Assembly: GCA_009823505.1 (NCBI GenBank)
Contig: VZQC01001595.1
Span: forward strand, 2,416,834 to 2,480,833
DNA: 64,000 bases
Reading direction: 5' to 3'
Origin: Rhizomys pruinosus
Taxonomy: Eukaryota > Chordata > Mammalia > Rodentia > Spalacidae
In this document: positions 44,217 to 56,170 of the stretch, piece after piece
How positions within the stretch are numbered: position 1 is the first letter of the stretch
Layout of the letters: every line of letters begins with the position of its first letter
Program-made: the position numbers and the translations under genes
The notes under the pieces: model-generated
The model's input: the letters and a program-made list of their open reading frames with translations, nothing else
The model's database searches: none
Told to the model about the DNA's origin: nothing

Positions 44217-45075
44217 GATTGAGACCACACTTGCAAGTGTACAGTTGGTCTCTGGAATACCAGAGAGTGTTACCAAAGGCCACTAAACCAATAAAGCAAA
44301 TATAGGTCTCCTTGAGTCAAGCAAGACTCCTTAGTCAGCACCAGCTACACCTCACCTGCCTGGAAATACTGTGCAGCAGTGGCAGCCATATGTCTGTATA
44401 TCCCAAATCTAATTGGCTATTAGCTCTCTCCTTGGAGGAATAGCCCACGGCTGATGCCACAAGCTTACATCCTCTAGTGGTTAGGAGAGGTTATAAGCCA
44501 CAATAAGACCCTGTCATATTTTACAGAAAAAATGTAATTCATGGATTAACATACCATCCAAACATCTGTGTCTATACCAAAGTAACCTACAATAACAATT
44601 AGTACTATTTAAATACCTATATAACTAATTGCTTGTGTTTCATTAGTAGGATTGAAAGGTTATTCATGGACAAACTGTCAGCCCATGCAAGGAAACAGCC
44701 AGAATTGACCAGAGTCCAAGACAACAGCTCCAGAGAAAGTAGACTGTTTTGCTTCTCGTCCACCCGTGCCCCTTTTCTAAGCCTAGGGAACAATCTGCAG
44801 AAGAAGGGGCATGATAGAATGTAAGGGCTGCGATTGGGGTGAATGATGAAACTACAGCAATATAGTCTGAACACTCATCTGATCAACTTGATTGAACATA
44901 CAAGCCCCCCCAGCTGGAAGGTGGTGGGACCCATGGGCTGTGTGGGTTTTGGCACAACTGCTTACAAATTGGTTTTACATGAAGAACGCTTGTACTCATA
45001 AGTGATTACTTATTGTTAAAAAAAATGAAAAAAATAAAGAAGTAATAAAAAAAAAGAAAAAGGAGTAAAAAAAAA
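44217..45075 (+). mobile_element. L1 long-3'-UTR copy g
   Basis: Starts within the UTR at 'attgagaccacacttgcaagtgtacag' and runs through the AATAAA core ('ccaataaagcaaatatagg'), 'cagccatatgtctgtatatccc', 'cattagtaggattgaaaggttat' and 'tcatctgatcaacttgattgaacatac', ending in an A-rich tail. Like copy c it lacks the G-rich terminal segment. A tentative imperfect target duplication is AAAAGAGATGCATCTG (about 44202) against AAAAAAGATTCGTCTG (about 45072). Confidence 0.75.
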
Positions 45076-45121
45076 AAGATTCGTCTGTGAGCTAGGTTGA
45101 CAAGAAGTGTCTTGGCTAGTT

Positions 45122-45277
45122 TTTTTTTTTTTTTTGTCTTTTCGAGACACAGTTTCTCTGTAGCCCCAGCTGTCCTGGAACTCACTATGTAGACCAGACT
45201 GGCCTTGAACTCACAGAGATCTGCCTGTCTCTGCCTCCCGAGTGATGGGATTAAAGGCATGCGCCACCATGCCCAGC
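45122..45277 (-). mobile_element. B1 SINE nested in LTR
   Basis: Antisense B1 with a T16 tail at left, 'ttcgagacacagtttctctgtagccccagctg' and 'cctcccgagtgatgggattaaaggcatgcgccacc'. Its target duplication is AAGTGTCTTGGCTAGTT (45105-45121) against AAGTCTTGGTTAGTT (45278-45292). Confidence 0.92.
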
Positions 45278-45292
45278 AAGTCTTGGTTAGTT

Positions 45293-45561
45293 GTTTTTTA
45301 TTTTTTTTATTTTTTTTTTAATTTTTTATTATTTATTTATTTTTATGTGTATGAATGTACTGTCTGCATGTAGGTTTGTGCACCCGTGTCGTGCAATGCT
45401 GCAGAGGTCAGAAGAGTGTGTCAGATTCCCCTGGAACTGGAGTTCTCCTGGAATTGGAGTTACAGACGGTTTTCTGCCGCCATGTGGGTGCTGGGGATCG
45501 AACCCGGGTCCTCTGCAAGAGCAGTCGGTGCTCTTAACCGCTAGGCTATCTCTCCAGCCCC
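45293..45561 (-). mobile_element. B2-type SINE, young subfamily, inserted at the B1 duplication
   Basis: Minus copy with a perfect 15-base target duplication AAGTCTTGGTTAGTT at 45278-45292 and 45562-45576, which is itself the right-hand duplication of the B1. It has the internal 17-base duplication and a clean B box. Confidence 0.93.
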
Positions 45562-46012
45562 AAGTCTTGGTTAGTTTTAACTGTCAATTCAATACAACCT
45601 AGAATTATCAGGAATTAATATCAATTGGTGATTGCTTAGATGAGATTGAACTATGACCATGTCTGTGTGAAACTGTCTTAATTGTTAATTGGTGTAGTAG
45701 GAGTGCCCAGCCCACTGTTGGAGGCACCATTCCCTGGTCACATGGTCCTGAATTGTATAAGCAGGCCTGTGACCTAGCTAGCAAAAGCATCTTTCATGGT
45801 TCCTGCCATAATCTTTTGACTCTGAAATGATTACCTATATTAGATGTAATGCTGGGTAAATTAACCATCAGGCTTGCCCTCAAATTCCATCTTCATGTCC
45901 CTTAAAGCTTATCTGGACTGTGACATGGAGTTATATAAGTCAAATAAACCTATTCTCCTCCAAAGTTCTTTTTGGTCAGGTTATTTGTCATAGCAACAGA
46001 CAATAAAGAACA

Positions 46013-46790
46013 GTTGCATTCTTCCATAATCCAGGATATTGCCAATCTACTTCAAAATAAAAAGTTCAAATTTTAATCATGCCCATCCCCTGCTAAAAAA
46101 AGAAAAGAAAATCACCAATCAGCATTTTCCCTTGCCATCAATTAAAAATATATGGAATCAAGACTAAATAAATTTAAAAAACATGTAACTTAAGTAAAAT
46201 TTATACTGATGTGTGGTATAATGAAAATCTCTGTCTTCTGAATTTACAAAGACCTTCATTCAAATCACACTACTGCTTATTTATTTTCATAAAGAAATAA
46301 GACCCTGCTATGTCGCCTAAGATAGTCTTAAACTTCCAAACTCAAGTGGATTTAAAAATAAGCAACCGCTTTATACTATAGTTTTACACCTGAATGAAAT
46401 TTGTTTCTTGTATGCCATAGAGTATAAAGTGCTTTCTTACTGATCACTCCCATTTTTCCTTTCTTAGCAAATGGATCTGAAGTAATTAAGTTGATAGGAG
46501 AGTTTTATAATAAATAAGTGATTAGTAGCATGAAAAGTCTAATGCACAGTATTCCACCAGTACTTTTGTAAGAACTTCTGAAACCTATATTGAAATAGTG
46601 TCTTTTTTCTGTGTATAGTGTGATACTTGTACAGAAATCTTGCATTTCTTAGAGTTCTACCAAATCTCCTTTGCTTTTACACTGGACTAGAGAAGCTGCT
46701 TAGCTGTACACCATCTGAAAGTTAGATCCTTCATACATCCTTGATCCTGTAAGACAAAGACCTCAGTTATGCTAAGGTGCCTTTTGACTT
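46013..46790. other. Unclassified sequence
   Basis: No repeat, RNA or exon recognised. Confidence 0.4.
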
Positions 46791-46794
46791 AGTC

Positions 46795-47572
46795 TTTCGT
46801 TTCGTTTTTGATTTTGTCTTTGATACAAGATCCCCTTGTTCCCCCAGCTGGCCTGGAACTTGCTAGGAAGATTAGTCTATGAACAATCCTACTGTTGAGG
46901 GTCTGTGGGCTCCCTGGCCAACTGTGAGCCTGATGATCTCAAGGCCAAACCTGTACTGGGGCTGATGGCCTTGCTGCATCACACAGCTGTGAGACTGATG
47001 GTTTCTTAGCCAAACACTCCAGCTGTAGAACTAATGATTCCACAGCCAAACACCCAACCTTGGAACTGGTAATTCCAAGCCAAAGCCACAGCCAGGGTCT
47101 GCTGACCTTCACCACCAACCAATCAGCCAGGGTACTGCTAACTCTCGTGATGAGAGAGGCTGAAAATTTAGCTGTAAGATTTAAAGCCACATGATATATC
47201 TGGCCAAGAAAAACATCTGCATAATAACAACTCAGAGATCTTGTCAGGTGGTATAAATTGTAGAAATTCACCTTTTTCAAAGCAACAGGAAACATACATA
47301 GGTTTGGGACAGACAGCACCCACATTGCTTGAAATCAACTTCTGCTGGCCAATCCAAGACCTCCACACCATCACATGTTATCGCAACTCAAGGGGCATAA
47401 ACAGGGAAGTCATGTGATCTTTATTTGTGACCCTGAAGCATGCTGACTGATATGTTAGTCCATATATGCCCAAGCTCACGTCTGCCCACAAGGTTGGCCT
47501 TGATCTCACAGCGATCTTCCTCCCTCAGCCTCCTGACAGATGGAAGTAAAGGTCCACCATGTCTGGCTTGAC
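46795..47572 (-). mobile_element. B1 SINE split by an LTR-like insertion
   Basis: The left part (46795-46870: 'atacaagatccccttgttcccccagctggcctggaact') and right part (47489-47572: 'ggttggccttgatctcacagcgatcttcctccctcagcctcctga') are consecutive pieces of one antisense B1. The roughly 600 bases between them are foreign to B1. Confidence 0.65.
46894..47488. mobile_element. Candidate solo LTR (family unknown)
   Basis: About 595 bases with TG...CA ends in either direction (TGTTGAGGG... ...GCCCACA), inserted in a B1. On the plus strand it has a CCAAT-like box (ACCAACCAATCAGCC at about 47118) and TATA-like sequences (GGTATAAATTG at about 47251, GGCATAAACAGG at about 47394). I see no clear target duplication and cannot name the family. 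The minus frame of 128 codons here has no recognisable domain. Confidence 0.45.
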
Positions 47573-47800
47573 TTCTGTGACATTTTTGCCTCTATTCAGG
47601 TGTCTCCTATCTGCACACCTTTTTCAAGGGCATTTATCAATGACAAGTTCAGCTCTATTCTGTTACAGCTTTAATAATGTTAACAGATTTTCAAGAGAAG
47701 GGATCACATCTTATCCTTCTTTCTATTATCAGCCTCACAAACTAATGCTCCATGTCCACCAAGGAGAGAATTAAAACAAAGAGGGTTTCCTGGCAGTACA
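47573..47800. other. Unclassified sequence
   Basis: No recognisable content. Confidence 0.35.
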
Positions 47801-47805
47801 TGTAC

Positions 47806-48222
47806 TAGATAGCTTTAGTATAAATTTGACATACCTAGGTTGAAGGAGAATCAGGGACTTGGCTCCATTGGACTGGCCTGTGGTCATGTCTGTGGGTATT
47901 TTCTTGATTGTTGAGTGATGTGGGAGGGCCGTGCCCACTGTGGATGGTGCCATCCCTGGGCAGGTTGTTCTGTATTGTATAAGAAAGTAGGATGGGGATG
48001 AGCTAGGGCAGTAAGCCAATAAGCCAATCCACAGTATTCCTTCATGGCCTACGGTCCAGATCCAATCCCCAGGTTCCTGCCTTAAGTCACTCTCTTGGGC
48101 ACCCTCAGTGCTGAATGTGACCTGGGAGATGTAAGTCAAATAAACCCTTTCCTCCCCAAGTTGGTATTGGTCAGAGTGTTTTATCACAGGAGTGGAGAAG
48201 CAAATGAGAATCGTAACTATGT
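47806..48222 (+). mobile_element. MaLR (ORR1-like) solo LTR
   Basis: Related to the LTRs at 57577 and 59150: 'tgtactagatagctttagtataaatttgacatacctagg', a TATA-like GTATAAGAAAG, 'tgtaagtcaaataaaccctttcctccccaagttgg' with AATAAA, and 'gtgttttatcacagg'. No internal region adjoins it. Confidence 0.75.
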
Positions 48223-48895
48223 TTTTGACAAGAATTGATTCATTACATGATTTTGAATTTTTGATACATCTGTAATTCAAAAATAGAGGTGCAGATAAGA
48301 TGTTTCAGTTGGCGAAAGGCCTGCTTCCAGTGCCCAAAGACCAGAAATTGGATCCACAAACATAGGTAAAAATTCTGACACTATAGCATGCATCTGTAAT
48401 CTCCACACTTACATTGAAATATGAGGCAGACAGGAGCCATCACCCAGAAGCTCTTGAACCACATAGCCAGGAGTACTAAGGACACAGACAGAAACAACAG
48501 GAGAGAAGCTGCTTCTAAGGTGGAATAACTGGCTTCTTAAAGTTATTCTTTGGCTTCTATACACACATTTTGATATACAAAGTCTCTCCCCCACTCTCTC
48601 TCTCACACAAATAAAATAGTAAATAAAAATAAGTATTAGATATACATAATGAAATTAAATATTTAGTCAATAATTATTTTTGTGTGACTTATTGTCATAA
48701 ACACATTGCATTTTTATTGTATTTTCTTCTTTAATGGCAAGGAATTTAGAAATTTATTTCTTAGTTTTCAGATTTTATTTTTGGACAAATAATTCATTTG
48801 GACATTTTAATTTTACTGTTTGTCATTAAAATTTCATTTAATTCTGTTATTAAATTTTTATTTAATTTCACTATGGTCAGGGAACACATCTTTGG
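48223..48895. other. Unclassified AT-rich sequence
   Basis: Part of it (48290-48620) has the style of an eroded tRNA-derived SINE ('gcgaaaggcctgcttccagtgcccaaagacc'), but no boundary can be set. Confidence 0.35.
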
Positions 48896-48899
48896 GAGT

Positions 48900-49327
48900 C
48901 TTAGCTACTTTTTGTTGATAAATTGATAATACACTGTGACTAGGGAAACTTATAAAGGGAAAAGTTTATTTGAGTTTAAGTTTCCAGAGGAATCAGAGTC
49001 CACCATGGTGGAGAGGAATGGTGGCAGGAGATGCCGGTGTGGCAACCAGAGTGCTCACATCTTGAAACAGGCAGAGGGAGTAGAAAGTGGCTGGACATCT
49101 AGTAAGTCTTAAGAACTCTCTAAGACTCCAGGCAGTGGCGTGCTTCCTCCAGAACGGCCACACCTTTTTATCTTTTATTGAAGTTTTGTGCATTTCATAC
49201 ATCACTTCTCAGTTCAATCCAGACTCATTTCCCCCTCCATTCCCCCTGCCCCTCCCAAGTTCATGCAGTCTGCCATACATGTCCTGTTTCCCCTTCTGAG
49301 TCTTTTCAAAGTTTTCCAAAGCATAAG

Positions 49328-49375
<48 letters not shown>

Positions 49376-49547
49376 TTGGTTGAGGGCGACTTGGGTTGGT
49401 TTCAACTCTGCTATTGTGAAGAGAGCTGTAATAAACATGGCTGTGCATGTATCTCTGCAAAGACCTCCAGAAACAGCACAACTCACTAGGGAGGAAATGT
49501 CTAAATACTAAGAGGTTGTTTGGCATATTCTCATTCAAACAATTACA
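48900..49547 (-). mobile_element. MaLR-type LTR split by an L1 tail
   Basis: Antisense LTR of the 348-700 type: 'agagtccaccatggtggagaggaatgg', 'gccacacctt', then after the insertion 'aagacctccagaaacagcacaac' and 'cattctcattcaaacaattaca' (TG start in minus sense). It is interrupted at 49168-49463. Confidence 0.65.
49168..49463 (-). mobile_element. Short L1 3' fragment (L1-7)
   Basis: Antisense of an L1 3' terminus (T-rich, 'ttgaagttttgtgcatttcatacatcacttctcagttcaatcc', C-rich tract), then an (AT)n tract at 49330-49372 and a short piece of the ORF2 C-terminal region. It is inserted in the LTR. Confidence 0.75.
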
Positions 49548-49654
49548 TTCTACTCCCTGACCTCCAAAGGCTTATGACCATATAAATGCAAAGCACATTT
49601 AGTAGAACCTTAAAAGTTTTCATGGTTTTACCAGTCTCAATTTTATTATCACTA

Positions 49655-49830
49655 TTGTTAAAAAAATGAAAATAAACAACAAAAAAAAGCAGAGAAAGAT
49701 GTCCGAACGTATCGGCAGAATGCATGATTGGGAATGGGTAGGGGTGGGATGGGGAGAGGAAGGAAGGGGATATATGCCTGAACTGAATTGTAAATGATGT
49801 TATGAAATAAACAAAATGCACTAAACAAGA
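49655..49830 (+). mobile_element. Very short L1 3' tail insertion
   Basis: Plus-sense terminal segment only: 'gcagagaaagatg...ggcagaatgcatgattgggaatggg', a G-rich tract, 'atatgcctgaactgaattg', A-rich end. It is the same terminus as in copies a, b and f. It appears to interrupt older LTR-internal-like sequence (49548-49654 and 49831-49915). Confidence 0.7.
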
Positions 49831-50224
49831 TATAAAGAAAGTAAAGAGTCCAAAGTCTCTTCTGAGACACAAGTCACTCTCGTAATTTTAAGTTCCTGTA
49901 TAATCAAAGGACAAATTATACTCTTCTTTTTTTACATTTTATTTTTTTATTTTATATTATTCCAAAATATGCATATATACACTCCACACATAAATCAAAA
50001 TTGAAAATTCTGAAAATAAACTATACGTTGATTCCTAAACACATTTAGAGATTCACATTATAGCAGTAAATTTGCATGCAGGTATAAAGTTGTGAAACTT
50101 TATATTTTTTTTTAGAATTTGACTACATATCCTCCATCTATACATGATAATTAAAATGTGTGAGTATAAGTGTTAGGATAATTCTAGAGCCCATTTATAG
50201 ATACACATTGTAATAGCACAATTG

Positions 50225-50472
50225 CGGGGCTGGAGAGATAGCCTAGCGGTTAAGAGCACCGACTGCTCATGCAGAGGACCCGGGTTTGATCCCCAGCACC
50301 CACATTGGAGGCTAAGAACTGTCTGTAACTCCAATTACAGGAGAACTCCAGATCCAGGGGAATCTGAGACCCTCTTCTGACCTCCGCAGCATTGCATGAC
50401 ATGGGTGCACAAACCTGCATTCAGACAATACATTCATACACATACAAAAATATATTTTAAAAATTTAAAAAA
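50225..50472 (+). mobile_element. B2-type SINE, young subfamily, in L1-6 3' UTR
   Basis: Full-length plus copy with a perfect 14-base target duplication GTAATAGCACAATT at 50210-50223 and 50473-50486. It has the internal duplication and a B box GGGTTTGATCCCC (one change). Confidence 0.93.
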
Positions 50473-50490
50473 GTAATAGCACAATTCCTT

Positions 50491-53400
50491 TCAGATACAA
50501 TGAAATATAATAATACAGTTGCTCGGTTTGCCTGCCAACTGGGGATTTGGTGTTAGCATCCGCAAATGAGGGAAACCATTCTCCTTTTTTTTTTTTTTTT
50601 TCCGGGACTGTGTTACTTCACTTAGTATAATTGCTTCGAGTTCCATCCATTTACCAGCAAAGCTCATGATGTCATCTTTCTTTACTACTGCATAGAACTC
50701 CATTGTGTAGATGTACCACATTTTTGTTATCCAGTCATCAGCTGAGGAACATTTGGTTTGGTTCCAGGTCTTTGCTATTGTGAAGAGAACTGCAATAAAC
50801 ATAGCCGTGCCTGTATCTTTGTGGTAGGATGCATCTTGTGGATCTATACCTAGGAGTAGTATGGTTGGGTCAGATGGTAGGCTCCTTTTGACTTTTTTAA
50901 GGGTTCTCCACACTGCTTTCCACAGTGGTTGCACCAGTTTACATTCACACCAGCAGTGAATGAGAGTTCCCCTTTCCCCCAAACCTCTCCAGCATTTACT
51001 GTCTTTTGTTTTCTTGTTCTTAGCTAGTCTTATTGGAGTGAGATGATACCTTAGTGTGGTTTTAATTTGCATTTCCTTAATTATTAATGATATTGAACAC
51101 TTTTTTTTTTCTTTTTGAGACAAGGTCCCCCTCGAGCCTCAGCTGTCCTGGAACTCACTCTGTAGACCAGGCTGGCCTTGAACTCACAAAGATCCAACTG
51201 CCTCTGCCCCCCAAGTGCTAGGATTAAAGGCGTGTGCCACCATGTCTGGCTATACTGAATACTTTTTAAGATGTTTCTCAGCCATCTTTACTTCCTTACT
51301 GGTGAAGTCTCTGTTCAGCTCTTTACTCCATCTTTTGAGTAGGCCATTTGTTTTCTTCTTTGATTTTTAAGTAGCTTATATATTCTGGATGTTAATGCTT
51401 TGTCTGATGTATCAGTGGTGAAGATTTCCTACCACTCTGGGTTTTCTCTTCACTTCCTTGATTGTTTCTTTAACTGTACAAAAACTTTTGAGTTTGATGA
51501 GGTACCACTTCTCAGCTGTTGTCCTTTTTCCTGTGCAGCTGCTGTTTGATTTAGAACATCTTTTCCTACACCTATGTCTTGTAGGTTGCTGCTGACTTTT
51601 TCTTCTATCACCTTCAGGGTTTCAGGTTTTGGGTTGAGATCGTTGTTCCACTTGGAGTTGATTTTTGTACAGGGTGAGAGGTAGGGGTTTAATTTTGTTC
51701 TTCTACAAATGGTCATCCAGTTTTGCCAACACCCATTTGCTGAAGATGCTATCAAATATGAGGTGGCTGAAGTTATATGAGCTCGTTTGGATCATCAATT
51801 TTGTTCCGATGGTCAATTTTTTTTTTGTTTTTGTTTTTGTTTTTTGCCAGTACAAGGCTGTCTTTATGACTGTAGCCCTGTAATATATCTTGACGTCTGG
51901 TAATCTAATCTCCCCAGTATTGCATTTTTCACTCAGGGTTGCTTTAGCTATTTGGGGTCTTTTGTCTTTCCATATGAATTTAAGGATTTTTTTTCTAAGT
52001 CTGTGAAAAACTCATGGGGATTTTGATTGGGATTGCATTCAGTTTGTATATTAATTTAGGTAGAATGGACATTTTCACTCTATTAATTTTTCCAATCCAT
52101 GAGCATGGAATATCTTTCCATCTTTTGAAGTCATTTTCAATATCCTTCTTCAGGGTTTTAAAATTTTTGTTGTAGAGGTCTTTGGTGTCTTTGGTTAGGT
52201 TTATTCCTAGGTATTTTTTTTTTTTTGAGGCTATTGTGATTGGGAAGGTCTCCTTGTAGTCCTTCTCCAGTTGCTTATTGTTGGTGTAAATGAAGGCTAC
52301 TGATTTTTTTTTCCTGGTTTATTTTGTATCCCACCACTTTACTGAAAGTTTTGATCATTTCTGAGAGTTTTCTAGTGGAGTTTTTAGCATCCCTTAGGTA
52401 AACTATCATATCATCTGCAAAAAGGGATGGATTTACTTCCTCTTTTCCAATTAGTACTCCTTTAACTTCACTTTCTTGCCATAATGACCTAGCAAGCATT
52501 TCAAGTGCTATGTTGAAGAGGAGTGGCGATAGTGTTATAGCCTTGCTGTGTTCCTGCCTTTAAGGGGAATGTTTCTAACTTTTCTCCATTTAGGATGATG
52601 TTGGCTGTCGGTTTCTTGTCTATGGCTTTGATTACATTGAGGAATGATCCCTTCAGTCCAATTCCCTCTAAGAATTTAAGCACAAAGGGATGCTGGATTT
52701 TGTCGAAGGCTTTTTCTGCATCAATTGAGATGATTGTGTGCTTTTTTCTCTAAGTCCATTTATGTGTTTTATGATATTTATTGATTTACGTATGATGAAC
52801 CATCCCTGAATCTCTGGTATGAATCCAACCTGGTCATGATGGTTGATCTTTTTGATGTCAGTCTGTATGCGCCTTGTATTTTGTTGAGAATAGTTGCATC
52901 TGTGTTCATCAATGATATGGGTCTATAGTGTTCTTTCTTCTTTGTGTCTTTGCTTGGTTTTGGTATTAGATTGTTGCTAGCTTCTTAGAAGGAATTTGGG
53001 ATAGTTCCCTCAGTCTGTATCCTTCTGAAAAGTTTGGGTAGTAATGGTTGTAAGACCTTTTTAAATGTTTTATAGAATTCTGCTGTGAAACCATCTGGGC
53101 CTGGGATTTTTTTAGTTGGGAGGCTTTTATCACATCTTCAATTTCGTCAAGTGTTATGGATCTGTTTAAGCTGCCAATCGCTTCTTGGTTAAGTTTTGGC
53201 AAATCCCAGGATTTCAGATATTCATACATTTTTCTTAGGTTTTCAAATTTAGTAGAGTATAGGTTTTTGAAGTATTCTCATATGATTGTCTGGATTTTTT
53301 CTTCATCTCTTGTGATGTTTTCCCTTTCATCACAAATGCTATTGATTTGGAGTTGCTCTTTCTTTCTTTTGGTTAACTGGGCTAGAGGTCTGTCTATTTT

Positions 53401-54505
53401 GTTTATCTTTGCAAAGAACCAGATTTTGGATTCATTGATTTTTTTGTATTGTTTTCTTTGTTTCTATTTCATTGATTTCTGCTCTGATTTTTGTTATTTC
53501 TTCCTGTCTGTTGGGTTTAGGGTTCATTTGTTGTCTTTCAACTGTTTTTAGCTGTAGTGTTAGATCGTTTGTTTTCTTTCTGCTTTTTTAATGTGGGTAC
53601 TTAGGGCTATAAATTTCCCTCTTAGGACTGACTTTAATGTATCCCACAGGTTTTGTTGTGTTGTATTGTCATTTTTGTTTAGTTCCAGGAATGCTTTTAT
53701 TTCATTCTTTATTTCTTCTCTGACCCACTCATTGTTCAGTGTTGTGTTGTTTAGTCTCCATGTGTTCTTGTAGTTAGTAGGGCTTACCCTGGTGTTAATA
53801 TTGAGCTTTATTGTACTGTGCTATGACAAAATACATGGGATAATTTCAACCTTTTGTATTTGTTGAGGTTTCTTTTGTGTTCCAGTATGTGGTCAATTTT
53901 GGAGAATGTTCCATGGGGCACTGAGTAGAAAGTATGTTCTCTGGTGTTTGGATGGAATATTCTGTAGATATCTGTGAGGTCCATTTGGTGTATTGTATTG
54001 TTCAATTCTGATGTCTCTCTGTTTATTTTTGTCCATTTGACCTATCCAGGTGGCTCAGTGGTGTATTGAAGTCCCCCACTATTAGTGTGCTGGGATTAAT
54101 CTGTGTCTTGAGGTCCTGAAGGATTGTTTTTATAAAGTTTGGTGCACCAGATTTTGGTGCATAAATATTTAAGATTTTGAAATCTTCTTGGTTAATTGTT
54201 TGATTGAGAAGGATATAATGGCCCTATTTGTCTTTTCTGATTAATTTTACTCTGAGGTCTATTTTGTCTGATATTAGAATAGCCACTCTTGCTTGCTTTT
54301 TGGTACCATTTGCTTGGAATATTTTTTTCCATCCTTTCACTCTAAGGTGCTGTCTGTCCTTGAGAGTGAGATGGGTTTCTTGGAGGTTGCATATAGATGG
54401 ATCCTGTTTCCTAATCCATTCTCCCAGACTATGTCTTTTAATTGGGAAGTTTAGACCATTAATATTTAAGGTTATTATTGAGAGATGTATGTTGTTTCCT
54501 TTCAA
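50491..54505 (-). pseudogene. L1 ORF2 relic of L1-6
   Basis: Begins near 54505 with MKGNNIHLSIITLNINGLNF. Endonuclease motifs are LQETHLTLKDRQHL and, at 53808-54005, MDLTDIYRIFHPNTREHTF and IDHILEHKRNLNKY. The reverse-transcriptase catalytic box is intact as LFADDMIVYL (about 52384-52420). The C-terminal region is at 50491-51755 with an extended Lys-rich end. Frameshifts and stops break it into about eight pieces, and a B1 interrupts it at 51106-51251. Confidence 0.87.
51106..51251 (-). mobile_element. B1 SINE in L1-6 ORF2
   Basis: Antisense B1 flanked by ATATTGAACACTTTTT (51090-51105) and ATACTGAATACTTTTT (51252-51267), a target duplication with two mismatches. Confidence 0.93.
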
Positions 54506-54512
54506 CTTATTT

Positions 54513-55940
54513 TTATTTGCATTCTTGGTCTAGGTATTTATTTACTCTGTTATGCTTTTGGTAATTTCTTTCTTCGGTTTCTTCAGGATAGTTGCTCCTT
54601 TCTTCTGTTCTTTGAATTGCACTGAGTATTTTCTGAAGTGTTGGTTTTTTTGACATATGTTCTTTCATTTTGTTTATGTCATGAAAGATTTTTCTTTCTC
54701 CTTCAACTATGATTGACATTTTTCCTGGGTATAGTAATCTGGGTTGGCATCTAAAGTCATTTATTACTGGGAATACTTTGGTCCATGTTCTTCTGGCTTT
54801 CATGGTTTTCACCGAGAAGTCAAGTCTGATTCTGATGGGTTTCCCCTGGTTGTCCTGGTTTTGAACATCTAGTGTTTTAACTATGAAGTCAAGTCTTATT
54901 CTGATGGGTTTCCCCTGTTGTCCTGGTTTTGAACATCTAGTGTTTTAACTATGATATGACGTAGGGAATTTCTTTTCTGGTCTTGTCTATTTTGTGTTCT
55001 ATGTGCTTCTGGTATTTGTATGGGTTTGTCTTTTTTCAGTTTGGGGAAGTTATCTTCTATTATTCTGTTGAAGATCTGATGAATACCATTGTCTTGTGAT
55101 TCTTCTCTTTCCTCTATCCCTATGATGTGGGGGTTTGGTCTCTTCATAGTGTCCCACATTTCCTGGTTTTTCCACTCTTGCGTTTTTTAAAAATTTTTCG
55201 TAATCTTTACTTGAGGTTTCTAGCTGTGCTGCATTATCCTTTAGGTCTGATATTCTTTTTCTGTTTCTTCCATTCTGCTTCTGAGGCTTTTTCCCATTCT
55301 TTCCTGCTGATTGGATGAATGTTCAAATTCCTTTTTTATTTCATCCTGTGATTTCTTCAGTATTTCCACTTCCTTTTGGAGCTTTTCATTCTTTTCTTGT
55401 AGCTCCTTATTTTGCTTGTCACTTTCTTTTTTCCTTTCAGCCTGAGAACTTTTCAGTGTTTCCACTTCTTTCTGGAGTTTGTCATTCTCTCTCTCTAGTT
55501 CTTTACAGAGTTTGTATTTCTCTTCCTCTGGTTCTTTTCATAGTTTGTATTTCTCTTCCTCTAGTTCTTTTCTGAGTTTATCAATCTCTCCTTTTAGTTC
55601 TTTCTGGAGCTTATCATTCTTTCGTTCTATTTCCTTCATGTGATTTTGTCCCTCCCTTTAGTTCTCTGATTTTTTTCTTTATAGTCTTTGAATATGTCTA
55701 CAATTATTCTTCTAAGTTTGGTATCTTGGTTCCGTTCCAGGGAGGTCACCATGTTGGGACCTTCTACAAGAATGGTTGAGTTCCATGGGGATTTATTTTG
55801 AGATTTTCCCATATTGTTGTTTTTCTTCTGTTTTTGGCATCTGTATTTTTTGTTATTGTTGTTGTTTTCCCCCCTTTGTTTATTCGTTTTCCTTCTGTTA
55901 CTAATCTCAAATGTTAATATAGAGGACTGGTTGGTCACTC
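54513..55940 (-). pseudogene. L1 ORF1 relic of L1-6
   Basis: Four blocks are readable: the N-terminal part (55636-55938), a coiled coil (55241-55465, EKLQKEVEILKKSQDEIKKE), the middle RNA-binding part (54896-55159, PIQIPEAHRTQNRQDQKRNS), and the C-terminal domain (54513-54812, TWTKVFPVINDFRCQPRLLY). A 69-base tandem duplication lies between the last two (54816-54953). Stops or shifts separate the blocks. Confidence 0.87.
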
Positions 55941-56170
55941 AGTTTGCTTCCTGTTGGTTTCTTCCTCAGTTTTGGCTATGTAGCCTCCAATCACTGACAC
56001 TGCTGGGTTCTCCCAACAGCATTAAACTGAAGCACCAGCATCAGAGGAATGGTGACAGAAGGTGATCCGTAGTGGAAACTGTAAAATTCCCATCTTGAGT
56101 TAGGCTCAGGAAACAGAGAGTCTTAGTAAATAAATGTTGATTGGTCAATGTGTAAATAAACTACACTTTT

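Larger units (their letters stand above)
45108..46012 (+). mobile_element. MaLR (ORR1-like) LTR, split by B1 and B2
   Basis: The LTR start (TGTCTTGGCTAGTT at 45108) is separated from the rest (45562-46012) by two adjacent SINEs. The right part has 'tggtcacatggtcctgaattgtataagcaggcc', 'agtcaaataaacctattctcctcc' (AATAAA) and 'tttgtcatagcaacag'. It is probably a solo LTR and clearly aged. Confidence 0.7.
49921..56047 (-). mobile_element. Nearly full-length L1 (L1-6)
   Basis: In minus sense: a piece of 5' UTR just upstream of ORF1 (about 55940-56047, matching 3490-3620 of L1-1 but without monomers), ORF1, ORF2, and a two-module 3' UTR reaching 49921. The usual G-rich terminal segment is missing. 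The element ends at a sense A-rich stretch (...ATAAAAAAATAAAATG...), which suggests early polyadenylation or truncation. A B2 (50225-50472) and a B1 (51106-51251) are inserted in it. No target duplication found. Confidence 0.85.
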
